A stretch of 64,000 nucleotides of DNA from Dehalogenimonas sp. W (GTDB lineage Bacteria > Chloroflexota > Dehalococcoidia > Dehalococcoidales > Dehalococcoidaceae): NCBI RefSeq assembly GCF_037094495.1, contig NZ_CP146612.1, positions 930,001-994,000 on the forward strand. Reading direction: 5' to 3'. Position numbers and translations under genes: made by a program. Below the pieces are notes generated by a model. The model was given only the letters and a program-made list of their open reading frames with translations, was not told the DNA's origin and made no database searches. Positions 1 to 7,812 of the stretch are shown one piece after another (positions within the stretch are counted from its first letter, which is position 1; each line of letters opens with the position of its first letter).

Positions 1-52
1 CATCATCGGGATGGGCAAATATGACCATCACTTTTCCATTTATTTCAGTCAT
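1..52 (-). CDS. PIG-L/LmbE family deacetylase, N-terminal fragment
   Basis: Only the first 17 codons lie in the window, read leftwards from an ATG whose first base is 52. They encode MTEINGKVMVIFAHPDD, which is the classic beginning of the LmbE/PIG-L deacetylase fold: a hydrophobic strand followed by the zinc-binding HPDD motif. Family members are zinc-dependent N-deacetylases acting on GlcNAc-type sugars or related amides. The substrate cannot be guessed from this fragment. No strong ribosome binding site is visible. It is the next gene downstream of the CGGC/ArsR pair and on the same strand. Confidence 0.6.
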   Translation of the reverse strand, partial: MTEINGKVMVIFAHPDD

Positions 53-90
53 TGTGTTCACGTCCGTGTTGTGCTAACCGTGTCTGTCGC

Positions 91-423
91 TCAGTGCGTG
101 TAATCGATGATGCGTATGGTGTCGCCGACTTTACGCTCAATCGCCGGGCGCATCTGGTCGATATGCGGGCACGCGAAGCCTATCGGGTTGCCTCTGGTGA
201 TGCATGAGGCCAGCACGATGGTATCGGCACCTCTTTTGACCATCTCCGCTGCCCGGGTTACCGCCTTCTTACCAGGACAGCCGCCACAGGTATTCACCCC
301 GACAATTTCAATGTCCTCTTCGATTTCTTCGAACGCCAGCTTTTTGGTATCCATAACCTTAAAACAGACCGTTGCCGGACACATATCCTCGGTCTGTAAG
401 CATCGTATCAATCCTACCTTCAT
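91..423 (-). CDS. CGGC domain protein, putative metal-binding
   Basis: This 110-residue cytoplasmic protein carries the CGGCPGKK motif at about residues 46-53 that defines the CGGC family (DUF1847-like, proposed metal binding). Other cysteines at about residues 8, 15, 20, 74 and 85 could add ligands. The start is placed at the ATG at 423, preceded by GAGG, rather than at an in-frame TTG at 438. It follows the ArsR gene by 18 nt on the same strand, so the two are probably co-transcribed. A role in metal or redox sensing or handling is inference; no reaction is known to me. Confidence 0.75.
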   Translation of the reverse strand: MKVGLIRCLQTEDMCPATVCFKVMDTKKLAFEEIEEDIEIVGVNTCGGCPGKKAVTRAAEMVKRGADTIVLASCITRGNPIGFACPHIDQMRPAIERKVGDTIRIIDYTH

Positions 424-441
424 TTTTCGTATCCTCAAATA

Positions 442-753
442 TTATTGAATTAAAGCTGCGTCATGCCTGATTTGCTCAAACAGCATTTCCCGCATCATGT
501 CAAAGCACCGGACAAGCTTGGGATTAACAATCCGGTAGTAGACCATATTACCTTCCTTTCGGGAGATCAGGATGCGACGCTCCTTCATCATGGATAAATG
601 CTGCGACAGATTTCCCACATTAAGGCCCAGCTTGTGCGCCAACTCTGACACCGACAGCTCCCCATCCCTGAGAAGGTTGATGGCCTCCAACCTTTTAGCA
701 TGCGAAAATACCTGGCACATCTCTGCGTGGTATTGGTAAATCTCGTCTTCCAT
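442..753 (-). CDS. ArsR/SmtB-family transcriptional regulator
   Basis: This 103-residue winged-helix protein matches the ArsR family along its whole length, with the recognition helix segment LAHKLGLNVGNLSQHL followed by the wing around RKEGNMVYYRI. Canonical metal sensors have an ELCVCDL motif in helix 3; here it reads ELSVSEL, so the usual As/Cd-binding cysteines are absent and the inducer is unclear. Cys13 and a C-terminal cysteine remain. A GGGGG ribosome binding site precedes the ATG. It leads the operon with the CGGC protein and probably binds the repeated ATACTA region just upstream. Confidence 0.9.
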   Translation of the reverse strand: MEDEIYQYHAEMCQVFSHAKRLEAINLLRDGELSVSELAHKLGLNVGNLSQHLSMMKERRILISRKEGNMVYYRIVNPKLVRCFDMMREMLFEQIRHDAALIQ

Positions 754-762
754 ATATCCCCC

Positions 763-802
763 TATAGTACTTAAGATAATACTAAAATACTATAATACTA
801 TA
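763..802. promoter_or_regulatory. Repeat array upstream of arsR-type gene, putative operator
   Basis: Three copies of ATACTA sit exactly 8 bp apart at 779, 787 and 795. A further inverted copy, TATAGTA at 763-769, pairs with TACTATA at 796-802. The array lies immediately upstream of the regulator start and overlaps AT-rich promoter-like sequence. Autoregulation by the ArsR protein is inference. Confidence 0.45.
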
Positions 803-1045
803 ACGACGAAATGCCGTCAATTTTCCGATAATCCATTGGACGAAACTCCTCTTGGTATTCCAGATGCTGAAAGGGGATTGAAAGAATAGGTCTATCATAA
901 TCCACAGAGTAAAAAAACCCGGGATAAAAAATCAAAAATTCGCCAGATTCAAAGCGAGACTGACGGATAGAAAGCAATTTCCTGGAAATTTGACATATGT
1001 TAATCCAATAGCGACCTCAATACGGACCCTGTTAACATCGTGTAA

Positions 1046-1075
1046 TTAGACCTGAGCAGCAAATCTTGCTATATT
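1046..1075 (+). promoter_or_regulatory. Putative sigma-70 promoter of acyl-CoA ligase
   Basis: TTAGAC at 1046-1051 and TATATT at 1070-1075 are separated by 18 bp. A start site near 1082 would give a leader of about 100 nt before the ATG at 1182. The rest of the 430-nt gap between the arsR-type gene and the ligase shows nothing else I can name. Confidence 0.45.
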
Positions 1076-1181
1076 CTGAACGATCATTCAGCGGTTATCG
1101 CAGGTGCTGCCTTTCAATCTGGACAAGTATCAGGTGCTAACGGGACTGATTTCAGTATCCCCCACAGTAGAAGGAGGTGTC

Positions 1182-3089
1182 ATGTCAGGACAATATGAGA
1201 AGGCTTTTCTTGAATCCATTGAGCACCCAGAAGCTTTTTGGGGGAAAGCGGCTGAGCAGATTCACTGGCACAAGCCTTTCCAGCAAGTACTGGATCAGTC
1301 AAAGGCCCCTTTTTACGATTGGTTTTCCGGCGGGGAATTAAATACCTGCTATAACGCTGTTGATGCGCACGTTAACGCCGGGAGAGGCGAACAGACTGCG
1401 GTAATCTATGACAGCCCGGTTACCAATACGATCACCAAATACACTTATGCTCAATTATTGGATAAGGTAGCTAAATTTGCCGGCGTCCTGGTGAACAACG
1501 GGGTAGTCAAAGGCGACCGGGTCATTATATATATGCCGATGATACCGGAAACAGTGATTGCCATGCTGGCGTGTGCCCGCATTGGCGCGGTGCATTCCGT
1601 GGTATTCGGCGGATTCGCCCCTCAGGAACTGGCGGTCCGTATCAACGATGCCCAGCCGAAGCTTATTCTGTCCGCGTCGTGCGGCATAGAAGGCGCCCGC
1701 GTTATTGAGTACAAGCCGTTATTAGACCGGGCGATGGATTTAGCAACTTACAAACCGGATAAATGCATCATTTTTCAGCGGCCTCAGGTCCGGTCTAATC
1801 TGTTTGAGGGCCGTGATCTTGACTGGGCGGAACAGGAACAGCACGCCGAACACGTCGGTTGCACCATGGTTAAGTCCACCGATCCCCTGTATATTCTCTA
1901 TACTTCCGGGACTACCGGCATACCAAAGGGGATCGTCCGGGATAACGGCGGGCATGCTGTCGCATTAAAGTGGACCATGAAGAACATCTATAACGTAGAG
2001 CCGGGTGACGTATTCTGGGCCGGGTCTGATGTGGGATGGGTCGTAGGCCACTCTTACATCGTGTATGCCCCGTTGTTATACGGCTGTACTACGGTGCTGT
2101 ATGAAGGCAAACCGATTGGGACCCCCGATCCGGGCGCATTCTGGAGAGTGATTTCGCAGCATAACGTTAAAGTGTTATTTTGCGCGCCGACCGTATTGCG
2201 GGCCATCAAGAAGGAAGACCCGAACGGTGAGTACCTGAAAAAATATGATCTTGCCGGTTTCAAATATCTGTTTCAAGCCGGCGAGAGACTTGATCCGGAT
2301 ACGTATCACTGGGCCAGTAATCTCCTGAAGGTGCCGGTGATAGACCACTGGTGGCAAACCGAAACCGGTTGGGCGGTTGCGTCTAACTGTGTCGGCCTGG
2401 AACTCTTGCCGATTAAGGCCGGGTCTCCGACGAAACCGGTGCCGGGCTATCAGGTCGTTGTCATGGATGAAGAAGGACAGGTGCTGCCCCGGGGAAAAGA
2501 GGGCACTATTGCCATCAAACTCCCGTTACCCCCGGGCAACCTGACAACACTCTGGCAAAATGACCAGAAATACAAGGAATCTTATCTGGAGCATTATCCG
2601 GGTTTCTATCTCACTGGCGACGGAGGATATTTTGATCAGGACGGATATATCTACATCATGGGCCGGATAGATGATGTGATTAATGTTGCCGGACACCGCC
2701 TTTCTACCGGGGCTATGGAAGAGATACTGGCCTCTCATGATGAAGTGGCAGAGTGCGCCGTTATCGGGGTGGCGGACGGTCTGCGCGGCGAAATTCCTCT
2801 GGGGTTTGTGGTGCTGAAAAACGGAGTGACCAAGGCTCCCGGTATTATTGTTCAGGAACTCATAAGTATGGTTAGAGACAGGATTGGGGCTTTTGCCTAT
2901 CTGCGAAATGTGGCGGTGGTAAAACGGCTGCCGAAGACCCGGTCAGGCAAAATACTGAGAAGTACGATGCGTAAAATCGCCGACAGCCAGGCTTATGTTG
3001 TTCCGCCGACGATTGATGACCCGGTAATTCTGGGGGAAATAACCAGTTCTTTACAGACAATCGGTTATGCTGCGGGCACTCAGAGATAA
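1182..3089 (+). CDS. prpE: Propionate/acetate-CoA ligase (AMP-forming)
   Basis: This 635-residue member of the acyl-adenylate family activates a short-chain acid to its CoA thioester using ATP. The phosphate-binding TSGTTGIPKG loop begins at about residue 241, and the C-terminal PKTRSGKILR motif (about residue 585) carries the lysine that is acetylated in acetyl-CoA synthetases. The stretch VRDNGGHAVALKW after the loop is typical of PrpE/ACSS3 rather than Acs. In an organism that needs acetate as carbon source, acetate is also a plausible substrate. The start is fixed by AAGGAGG at 1171-1177, not the longer frame from 1104. A strong hairpin follows the stop. Confidence 0.88.
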   Translation: MSGQYEKAFLESIEHPEAFWGKAAEQIHWHKPFQQVLDQSKAPFYDWFSGGELNTCYNAVDAHVNAGRGEQTAVIYDSPVTNTITKYTYAQLLDKVAKFAGVLVNNGVVKGDRVIIYMPMIPETVIAMLACARIGAVHSVVFGGFAPQELAVRINDAQPKLILSASCGIEGARVIEYKPLLDRAMDLATYKPDKCIIFQRPQVRSNLFEGRDLDWAEQEQHAEHVGCTMVKSTDPLYILYTSGTTGIPKGIVRDNGGHAVALKWTMKNIYNVEPGDVFWAGSDVGWVVGHSYIVYAPLLYGCTTVLYEGKPIGTPDPGAFWRVISQHNVKVLFCAPTVLRAIKKEDPNGEYLKKYDLAGFKYLFQAGERLDPDTYHWASNLLKVPVIDHWWQTETGWAVASNCVGLELLPIKAGSPTKPVPGYQVVVMDEEGQVLPRGKEGTIAIKLPLPPGNLTTLWQNDQKYKESYLEHYPGFYLTGDGGYFDQDGYIYIMGRIDDVINVAGHRLSTGAMEEILASHDEVAECAVIGVADGLRGEIPLGFVVLKNGVTKAPGIIVQELISMVRDRIGAFAYLRNVAVVKRLPKTRSGKILRSTMRKIADSQAYVVPPTIDDPVILGEITSSLQTIGYAAGTQR

Positions 3090-3096
3090 CCGGGTG

Positions 3097-3132
3097 AACC
3101 TTTGGCTTAGACCTGCGCCTAAGCCAAAGGTT
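3097..3132 (+). terminator. Perfect 14-bp hairpin after acyl-CoA ligase
   Basis: AACCTTTGGCTTAG at 3097-3110 pairs perfectly with CTAAGCCAAAGGTT at 3119-3132 across an 8-nt loop. The T tract after it is short and interrupted. It lies between two convergent genes and may serve both. Confidence 0.7.
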
Positions 3133-3178
3133 TATGTGTTTTATGCGGGATTACCTGGTCCGGTGTGAATGATAGCTC

Positions 3179-4291
3179 TTATTGCACGGGTAATGCTTTC
3201 TCAACCCTCTCAATGATTTGATTCAGTGTAGCCGACCCGTTTGCCGGATTTTGGTTTTGACAACTCACCCATTGTCGCAACTTCGCCAGAGCCAGGCCGG
3301 AGGCGATTATCTCTTTTGCCGCCTTATAGCCTTCAACGATAGTGGACGTCTGTCCGCCGAGATACAGCAGCGGGGCGGCGTTCACGGCCACCATGTCCTC
3401 CCGGGCACCACCCAGTTTGCCTGCCAGCAGTTGGACCATCATGGCGGCTTCGGTCTCAAGGTCTCCCGGTACCAGTTCGCTGTCATCGGCCTCGGCAATA
3501 TTAAAATCAGATGGTGTCATGGTAAAGGTGGTAATCCGGTTATCCTTGATTTCGGCAAAAATCGTTTCACCCAGGATTGAGACTTCATCCAGTCCCAGTC
3601 CTTTACCGTTGGACCCGTGGAAAATAAGGGCGTTAGTGTAACCAATTACTTTCATGAGTTCAGCCACCGGCAGCACCATGCCATGAGCAAAGACACCGCG
3701 CGCACCGTAGTGCGGCAGCGCAGGATTAGCAAGAGACGCCGAGATGTTAAGCGTACTGCCGAAATGGATCTGCGACAGAATCCTGAATAAAGCCTGCGGG
3801 TGGATCCGGGCGCTCATGCCGTTGAAAATCCCGATGCCGCATTGCTCCACGCTGGTTTTGACCATGAGCGCCGGGCATTCCACGTCCACGCCGAGCGCTT
3901 CAACCAGATCTATGGTGCCACAACGTGAAGACAGGGCCCGGGCTCCGTGGCGAGCCATGTAGTTCCCCGCAGCTGCCGATACCAGCGCCGCTCCGGTGCT
4001 GACATTGAACGTCTTGAAAGTGTCCATGCCGGTGCCGCTGTTTTCCAGCAGCGGTTTGGGGGTGACAGGTGATGCCTTCACCGTATCCATCTCGTAAATA
4101 GCTTCCCAGGCCCCGGCCATCTCCTCAGATGTTTCGCCCTTAGCGGATAAGGCTGCCAGAAAGGCCCCCTGCTGTAAGTCCGGTTGAGAGTTCGTCATCA
4201 GCTCATCGAACATCTCCCGGGTTTCCCGGCGAGTGAGGTTGCCTTTGCCGATAAGGCGTGAAATCCGGGCACCGAATTCTTTGTTTTCCAT
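3179..4291 (-). CDS. TrpD-like phosphoribosyltransferase under cobalamin riboswitch
   Basis: This 370-residue protein belongs to the anthranilate phosphoribosyltransferase / nucleoside phosphorylase family. The PRPP loop reads GTGMD (86-90; GTGGD in TrpD), followed by ARHGAR (113-118; KHGNR in TrpD), and the Mg-binding acidic pair is conserved in LDEVS (D235, E236). So the fold and metal site look active, but the substrate loops are altered. No tryptophan gene lies nearby. It is the second gene behind a cobalamin riboswitch, 17 nt after the dehydrogenase, with a GGAGG ribosome binding site. A role in corrinoid lower-ligand activation or salvage is inference; an actual tryptophan role is the alternative. 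Confidence 0.8.
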   Translation of the reverse strand: MENKEFGARISRLIGKGNLTRRETREMFDELMTNSQPDLQQGAFLAALSAKGETSEEMAGAWEAIYEMDTVKASPVTPKPLLENSGTGMDTFKTFNVSTGAALVSAAAGNYMARHGARALSSRCGTIDLVEALGVDVECPALMVKTSVEQCGIGIFNGMSARIHPQALFRILSQIHFGSTLNISASLANPALPHYGARGVFAHGMVLPVAELMKVIGYTNALIFHGSNGKGLGLDEVSILGETIFAEIKDNRITTFTMTPSDFNIAEADDSELVPGDLETEAAMMVQLLAGKLGGAREDMVAVNAAPLLYLGGQTSTIVEGYKAAKEIIASGLALAKLRQWVSCQNQNPANGSATLNQIIERVEKALPVQ

Positions 4292-4308
4292 AATATCCTC
4301 CTTATTTT

Positions 4309-5343
4309 TTACGCATTGAAACAGACCATAGCCCGCAGCCCCTGGTGGTCATTGGTGTGCTCAATTCCTGCACTTATTTCGTCAATACTCAGTGTTTTGG
4401 TTATCAGGTCTTCAACCGGAAAGCCGCCGGCAATCAAGTCCAGGGCGGTGGTATTTTGTGCCGGAGTGGAACCGAAGGCCCCGGTTACCTCTAATTCGCG
4501 ATAATGAATCTGGTTGATATCAAACCGCTCAAAACTCAAATCTTTACTGATGCCGGCAAACAGCGATAATCGCCCGCCTTCAACCAGAAGGGGAAGCAGA
4601 TTAACAACCGGCAATGCATTGGAGGCCAGAAGGATAACATTGACGCCCCGGCTGCCGGTTTCGTCTGAAATCACCTGGGGAATTCGCTCCATACCGATGT
4701 TGATGACCCTGTCCGCCTGGGCTAATTCCCCCGCCAATTCCAGGCGACGGTCATCTATCTCGGTAATAAGAATCCTGGCGGCGCCAAGATGCCTGGCCAG
4801 ACGGCTGTGCAGGAGGCCCAAGGGGCCCGCTCCCAATATCAGCACCGTGTCGCCTTGCCCGACTCTGGCCTTCTCCTGGGCGTTGATACAACTGGCCAGA
4901 GGTTCGCTTAACGCGGCCTGACTGTCGCTGACATTCCGGGGGATGAGATTGACTCCGCCTGAAGTAATGGAACTCTCCTCAAGTGAAATATACTCGGCGA
5001 AACCGCCGTCAGCGGAGAACCCCATGGTCTTTAACGAAATGCAACGGCGGGGTTCGCCGCGCCGGCAGGCGGAACAGTGACCGCAACTCAACCCGGGGTA
5101 TATCTGAACTCTGTCACCCGGAACAAAACAGCTATTCCGGCTTTCATCCACCACCCCGGAAAGTTCGTGACCGGGAATTCTGGGGTAAACCAATCCCTGA
5201 TGGCCCTTGAGCACCATCCTGGCGTCACTGGAACAGATGGCGCAGCAGACCACCCTTACCAGCAACCCTCCAGCCGGGCAAACCGGCCGGCTGAGGTGGT
5301 TGACCGACAGCATGTTGGGGCCTGATAGAATTGCCGCTTTCAT
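4309..5343 (-). CDS. Zinc-dependent alcohol dehydrogenase-like protein
   Basis: This 344-residue medium-chain dehydrogenase/reductase has the catalytic zinc ligands C37 and the GHE pair H59/E60, the structural zinc cysteines C87, C90, C93 and C101, and the NAD(P)-binding GAGPLG loop near residue 170. The start is the ATG at 5343; the longer frame from a TTG at 5355 reads through the ribosome binding site. It is the first gene after the cobalamin riboswitch and its tandem terminators and is followed closely by the TrpD-like gene. The substrate is unknown. Its control by cobalamin suggests a role in corrinoid or lower-ligand metabolism, which is inference. Confidence 0.85.
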   Translation of the reverse strand: MKAAILSGPNMLSVNHLSRPVCPAGGLLVRVVCCAICSSDARMVLKGHQGLVYPRIPGHELSGVVDESRNSCFVPGDRVQIYPGLSCGHCSACRRGEPRRCISLKTMGFSADGGFAEYISLEESSITSGGVNLIPRNVSDSQAALSEPLASCINAQEKARVGQGDTVLILGAGPLGLLHSRLARHLGAARILITEIDDRRLELAGELAQADRVINIGMERIPQVISDETGSRGVNVILLASNALPVVNLLPLLVEGGRLSLFAGISKDLSFERFDINQIHYRELEVTGAFGSTPAQNTTALDLIAGGFPVEDLITKTLSIDEISAGIEHTNDHQGLRAMVCFNA

Positions 5344-5361
5344 TATTTCCCCCAATAAAAA

Positions 5362-5388
5362 ATCCCCGGACCTGTTAAGGCCGGGGAT
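5362..5388 (-). terminator. Second (promoter-distal) riboswitch terminator
   Basis: Reading leftwards, ATCCCCGG pairs with CCGGGGAT with an inner AGG/CCT extension around a 4-nt loop, followed directly by TTTTTTA. It ends 18 nt before the dehydrogenase ATG, so it can only act as an attenuator. Confidence 0.85.
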
Positions 5389-5395
5389 AATACAA

Positions 5396-5427
5396 AAATC
5401 CCCGAACCTTCTGTGGTTCAGGGATTT
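5396..5427 (-). terminator. First (promoter-proximal) riboswitch terminator
   Basis: Reading leftwards, AAATCCC-T-GAACC pairs with GGTTC-G-GGGATTT with one internal mismatch and a 6-nt loop, followed by a T run. It lies about 30 nt after the aptamer and only 7 nt before a second terminator hairpin. Confidence 0.8.
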
Positions 5428-5457
5428 ACCTTCTCCCGAACTTTTCCTCGCGGGCTA

Positions 5458-5625
5458 TATGCTACGGCAGGTCTTCTGGCTTCTGGCTCAAGCCTACTTC
5501 CGGCGCCTTCCCATCTTTTTCCAGAGATAGTGGCTGCTTGCCGGGTTCGTCACCAGTTACAGCGGCGGGACCGTATCCGAATTACACGGACTTCCCTATT
5601 AAGCTCTTGCGAGCACCGTACGCCC
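5458..5625 (-). ncRNA. Cobalamin riboswitch
   Basis: Read leftwards, the strand shows the conserved cobalamin aptamer elements in order: CGGTGCTCGC, then AATAGGGAAGTCCGTGTAAT, the B12 box CCCGCCGCTGTAACTGGTGA (5550-5569), and AAGCCAGAAGACCTGCC at the 3' side. Two terminators follow before the dehydrogenase gene. This architecture predicts that cobalamin binding lowers transcription of the dehydrogenase and TrpD-like genes. The exact ends of the RNA are estimates. Confidence 0.95.
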
Positions 5626-5643
5626 GATATTCAATTGGAGGGC

Positions 5644-5672
5644 ATTTTAAGTGATTTAAGGGTGGTAGTCAA
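5644..5672 (-). promoter_or_regulatory. Sigma-70 promoter of the riboswitch operon
   Basis: On the minus strand TTGACT (5672-5667) and TAAAAT (5649-5644) are separated by exactly 17 bp. The implied start near 5637 lies just before the aptamer. Confidence 0.75.
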
Positions 5673-5817
5673 GTGAACCGAATACGAACTTTTAGGAACC
5701 CCGGATTCTAGTGAACAGGAATCGGCATTGATGCAGGCCTTTTGACAAGGCTAATGGGTGAGCATAAAATATTAGTCATTAGATTCATAAGCAGGGCTGT
5801 ATAGCCGGGTAGTACTT

Positions 5818-7812
5818 ATGGAAGTCCTCCAAGGGCTTCCTTCTGTTTTCTACCCTTTGGACATTAATAAAATGATACTGGGGCTTTTTTTAACCGGGGG
5901 AGTGTTTCTTCTGCTGGCAGCCATTGCGGCTGTGTTTGGCAGGGAAACGTCCGGGCTGAAACGCCGTCAGGCATCGCTGCTCCTGATAATAACCGGGTGC
6001 CTGGCCTGGTTAATTTCGTCCGGCTTGATTTTGGCCGCGGACTCAAGCCTGTATCTGGAACTTTATCAACTGACGCCCTCGCTAACTATTTCCTTCCACC
6101 TGGACCGGCTGGCGGCCTTTTTCATCCTGATTATCGCACTGGTGGCCGTTTGCGTCGCCATTTATTCATTCAAATACATGGAACACTCCGGCACCAACCG
6201 GCAACGAAATTTCATGGCGGCAGCCATGGCTTCTTTTATTCTGGCGATGGCGTTGACCGTGGCTTCGGCCAATTTTTTCTCCTTCATTTTCTTCTGGGAA
6301 ATAATGTCGTTGAGCTCTTTATTTTTAGTGCTCTACGAACGAGACCACGCGGAAACGCCCAAGGCCGGCATCTACTACCTGGTAATGACTCAGTTTTCCA
6401 CTTTGTTCCTGTTGCTGGGGGCGCTACTGCTGAATCTTTACACCGGGACGCTGGACATCACCGCCGCTGAAGGATTGCTGCCGGTTAACGCCGGCATTAT
6501 CTTTCTGGTTTTCCTGGTGGGGTTCGGCACCAAAGCCGGGGTAATGCCCTTTCACAAATGGCTGCCGTTTGCCCATGCCGCCGCACCATCAAATATCTCG
6601 GCACTGATGTCCGGGGTGATGCTTAAGGTGGCGATTTACGGTTTGGTGCGCCTGATTCTTGACGTGATGACGCCGGAGTTGTGGTGGGGGATGGTGCTGC
6701 TGGGTTTCGGTACTGTTTCCGCAGTCCTGGGGGTTATTTATGCCCTCAAGGAACACGACCTCAAGAAATCATTGGCTTACCATTCCATAGAAAACATCGG
6801 TATCATCGTTATCGGCCTGGGGCTGTTTATTATTTTTAGCGTTTTCGACCTGAGGGTACTGGCGGAGTTATCTCTCTTCGGTGCCTTGTTCCACACCCTG
6901 AATCATGCGATCTTTAAAAGCCTGCTGTTCATGACCGCCGGTTCTGTGGTAGTGGCGACGCATACCAGGAATATTGAGGACATGGGCGGACTGGTGAAAC
7001 GGATGCCGGGCACCGCGATCATCTTTCTCATCGGCGCTGCCGCTATCTCCGCCTTGCCGCCGCTTAATGGATTTGCTTCTGAATCGATGTTGTTTCAGGC
7101 ATTTCTGGGGGCTTTCCAGTTGCCCAGTCAGGTGGTGGCGATATTGCTATTTGTGGCATTGGCGGCCTATGCGTTGATGAGCGCCCTGGCGGCGGCTTGG
7201 CTCGTCAGGGTATTCGGCGCGGTTTTTCTGGCATTGCCTCGTTCAACCAGCGCCGAACATGCCCATGAAGCACCCAGAGTGATGCTGATCGGCCCGGGTA
7301 TTTTAGCCGGAATATGCGTGGTGCTGGGCATCTTCAGTTATCAAATCATCAGAGGCATAGGTTTGGAGTTACCTCTGCCGGACCTGCTGCCGATAAGTTT
7401 GATTATCATTATCGTTATTTTCGGGGCGGTTCTGGCGGTGCGCCGAACCAAAACCCCGGTCAGGATTTCCGAAACCTGGGCTTGCGGTATTCATCGGCAG
7501 ACTGCCAAAATGGAATACACGGCGTCGGGTTTTTCCGAGCCGATCATTACCATTTTCAGCCCGATTTTCCGCACCAGAAAGACGGCGCAACGGAAATTTG
7601 CTGATAAAGCCAGGGCTATCGTCACAGGCGGCAAGGGGGAAATCCACTCTCTGCAATTCTTTGAGGAACATATTTACCTGCCTATTGCGAAACTGACCTA
7701 CCGGATTGCGGGCTTTGTTTCTCGGCTCCATAACGTGGATCTTGATGCCTTTATCCTTTATACCTTCGTGCTTATCGTTATCATGGTGGCGGTGGCGGGG
7801 TGGTGGTTGTGA
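5818..7812 (+). CDS. hyfB: Hydrogenase-4 component B-like antiporter subunit
   Basis: This 664-residue polytopic membrane protein belongs to the Mrp/NuoL/NuoN/HyfB family that conducts protons or sodium ions in complex I and group 4 hydrogenases. Its length equals that of E. coli HyfB. The channel-forming core around KAGVMPFHKWLPFAHAAAPSNISALMSG and the later lysine/histidine helices (LKKSLAYHSIENIG, HTLNHAIFKSLLF) are intact. It opens a six-gene operon whose stop codons overlap or abut the next starts. No strong ribosome binding site precedes the ATG at 5818; an ATG at 5872 is a less likely alternative. Confidence 0.9.
   Translation: MEVLQGLPSVFYPLDINKMILGLFLTGGVFLLLAAIAAVFGRETSGLKRRQASLLLIITGCLAWLISSGLILAADSSLYLELYQLTPSLTISFHLDRLAAFFILIIALVAVCVAIYSFKYMEHSGTNRQRNFMAAAMASFILAMALTVASANFFSFIFFWEIMSLSSLFLVLYERDHAETPKAGIYYLVMTQFSTLFLLLGALLLNLYTGTLDITAAEGLLPVNAGIIFLVFLVGFGTKAGVMPFHKWLPFAHAAAPSNISALMSGVMLKVAIYGLVRLILDVMTPELWWGMVLLGFGTVSAVLGVIYALKEHDLKKSLAYHSIENIGIIVIGLGLFIIFSVFDLRVLAELSLFGALFHTLNHAIFKSLLFMTAGSVVVATHTRNIEDMGGLVKRMPGTAIIFLIGAAAISALPPLNGFASESMLFQAFLGAFQLPSQVVAILLFVALAAYALMSALAAAWLVRVFGAVFLALPRSTSAEHAHEAPRVMLIGPGILAGICVVLGIFSYQIIRGIGLELPLPDLLPISLIIIIVIFGAVLAVRRTKTPVRISETWACGIHRQTAKMEYTASGFSEPIITIFSPIFRTRKTAQRKFADKARAIVTGGKGEIHSLQFFEEHIYLPIAKLTYRIAGFVSRLHNVDLDAFILYTFVLIVIMVAVAGWWL

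Noticed and set aside
5413-5676. Plus-strand open frames of 87-107 codons at 5207-5676
   Set aside because: They run antisense through the cobalamin riboswitch and its terminators and have no protein-like features.
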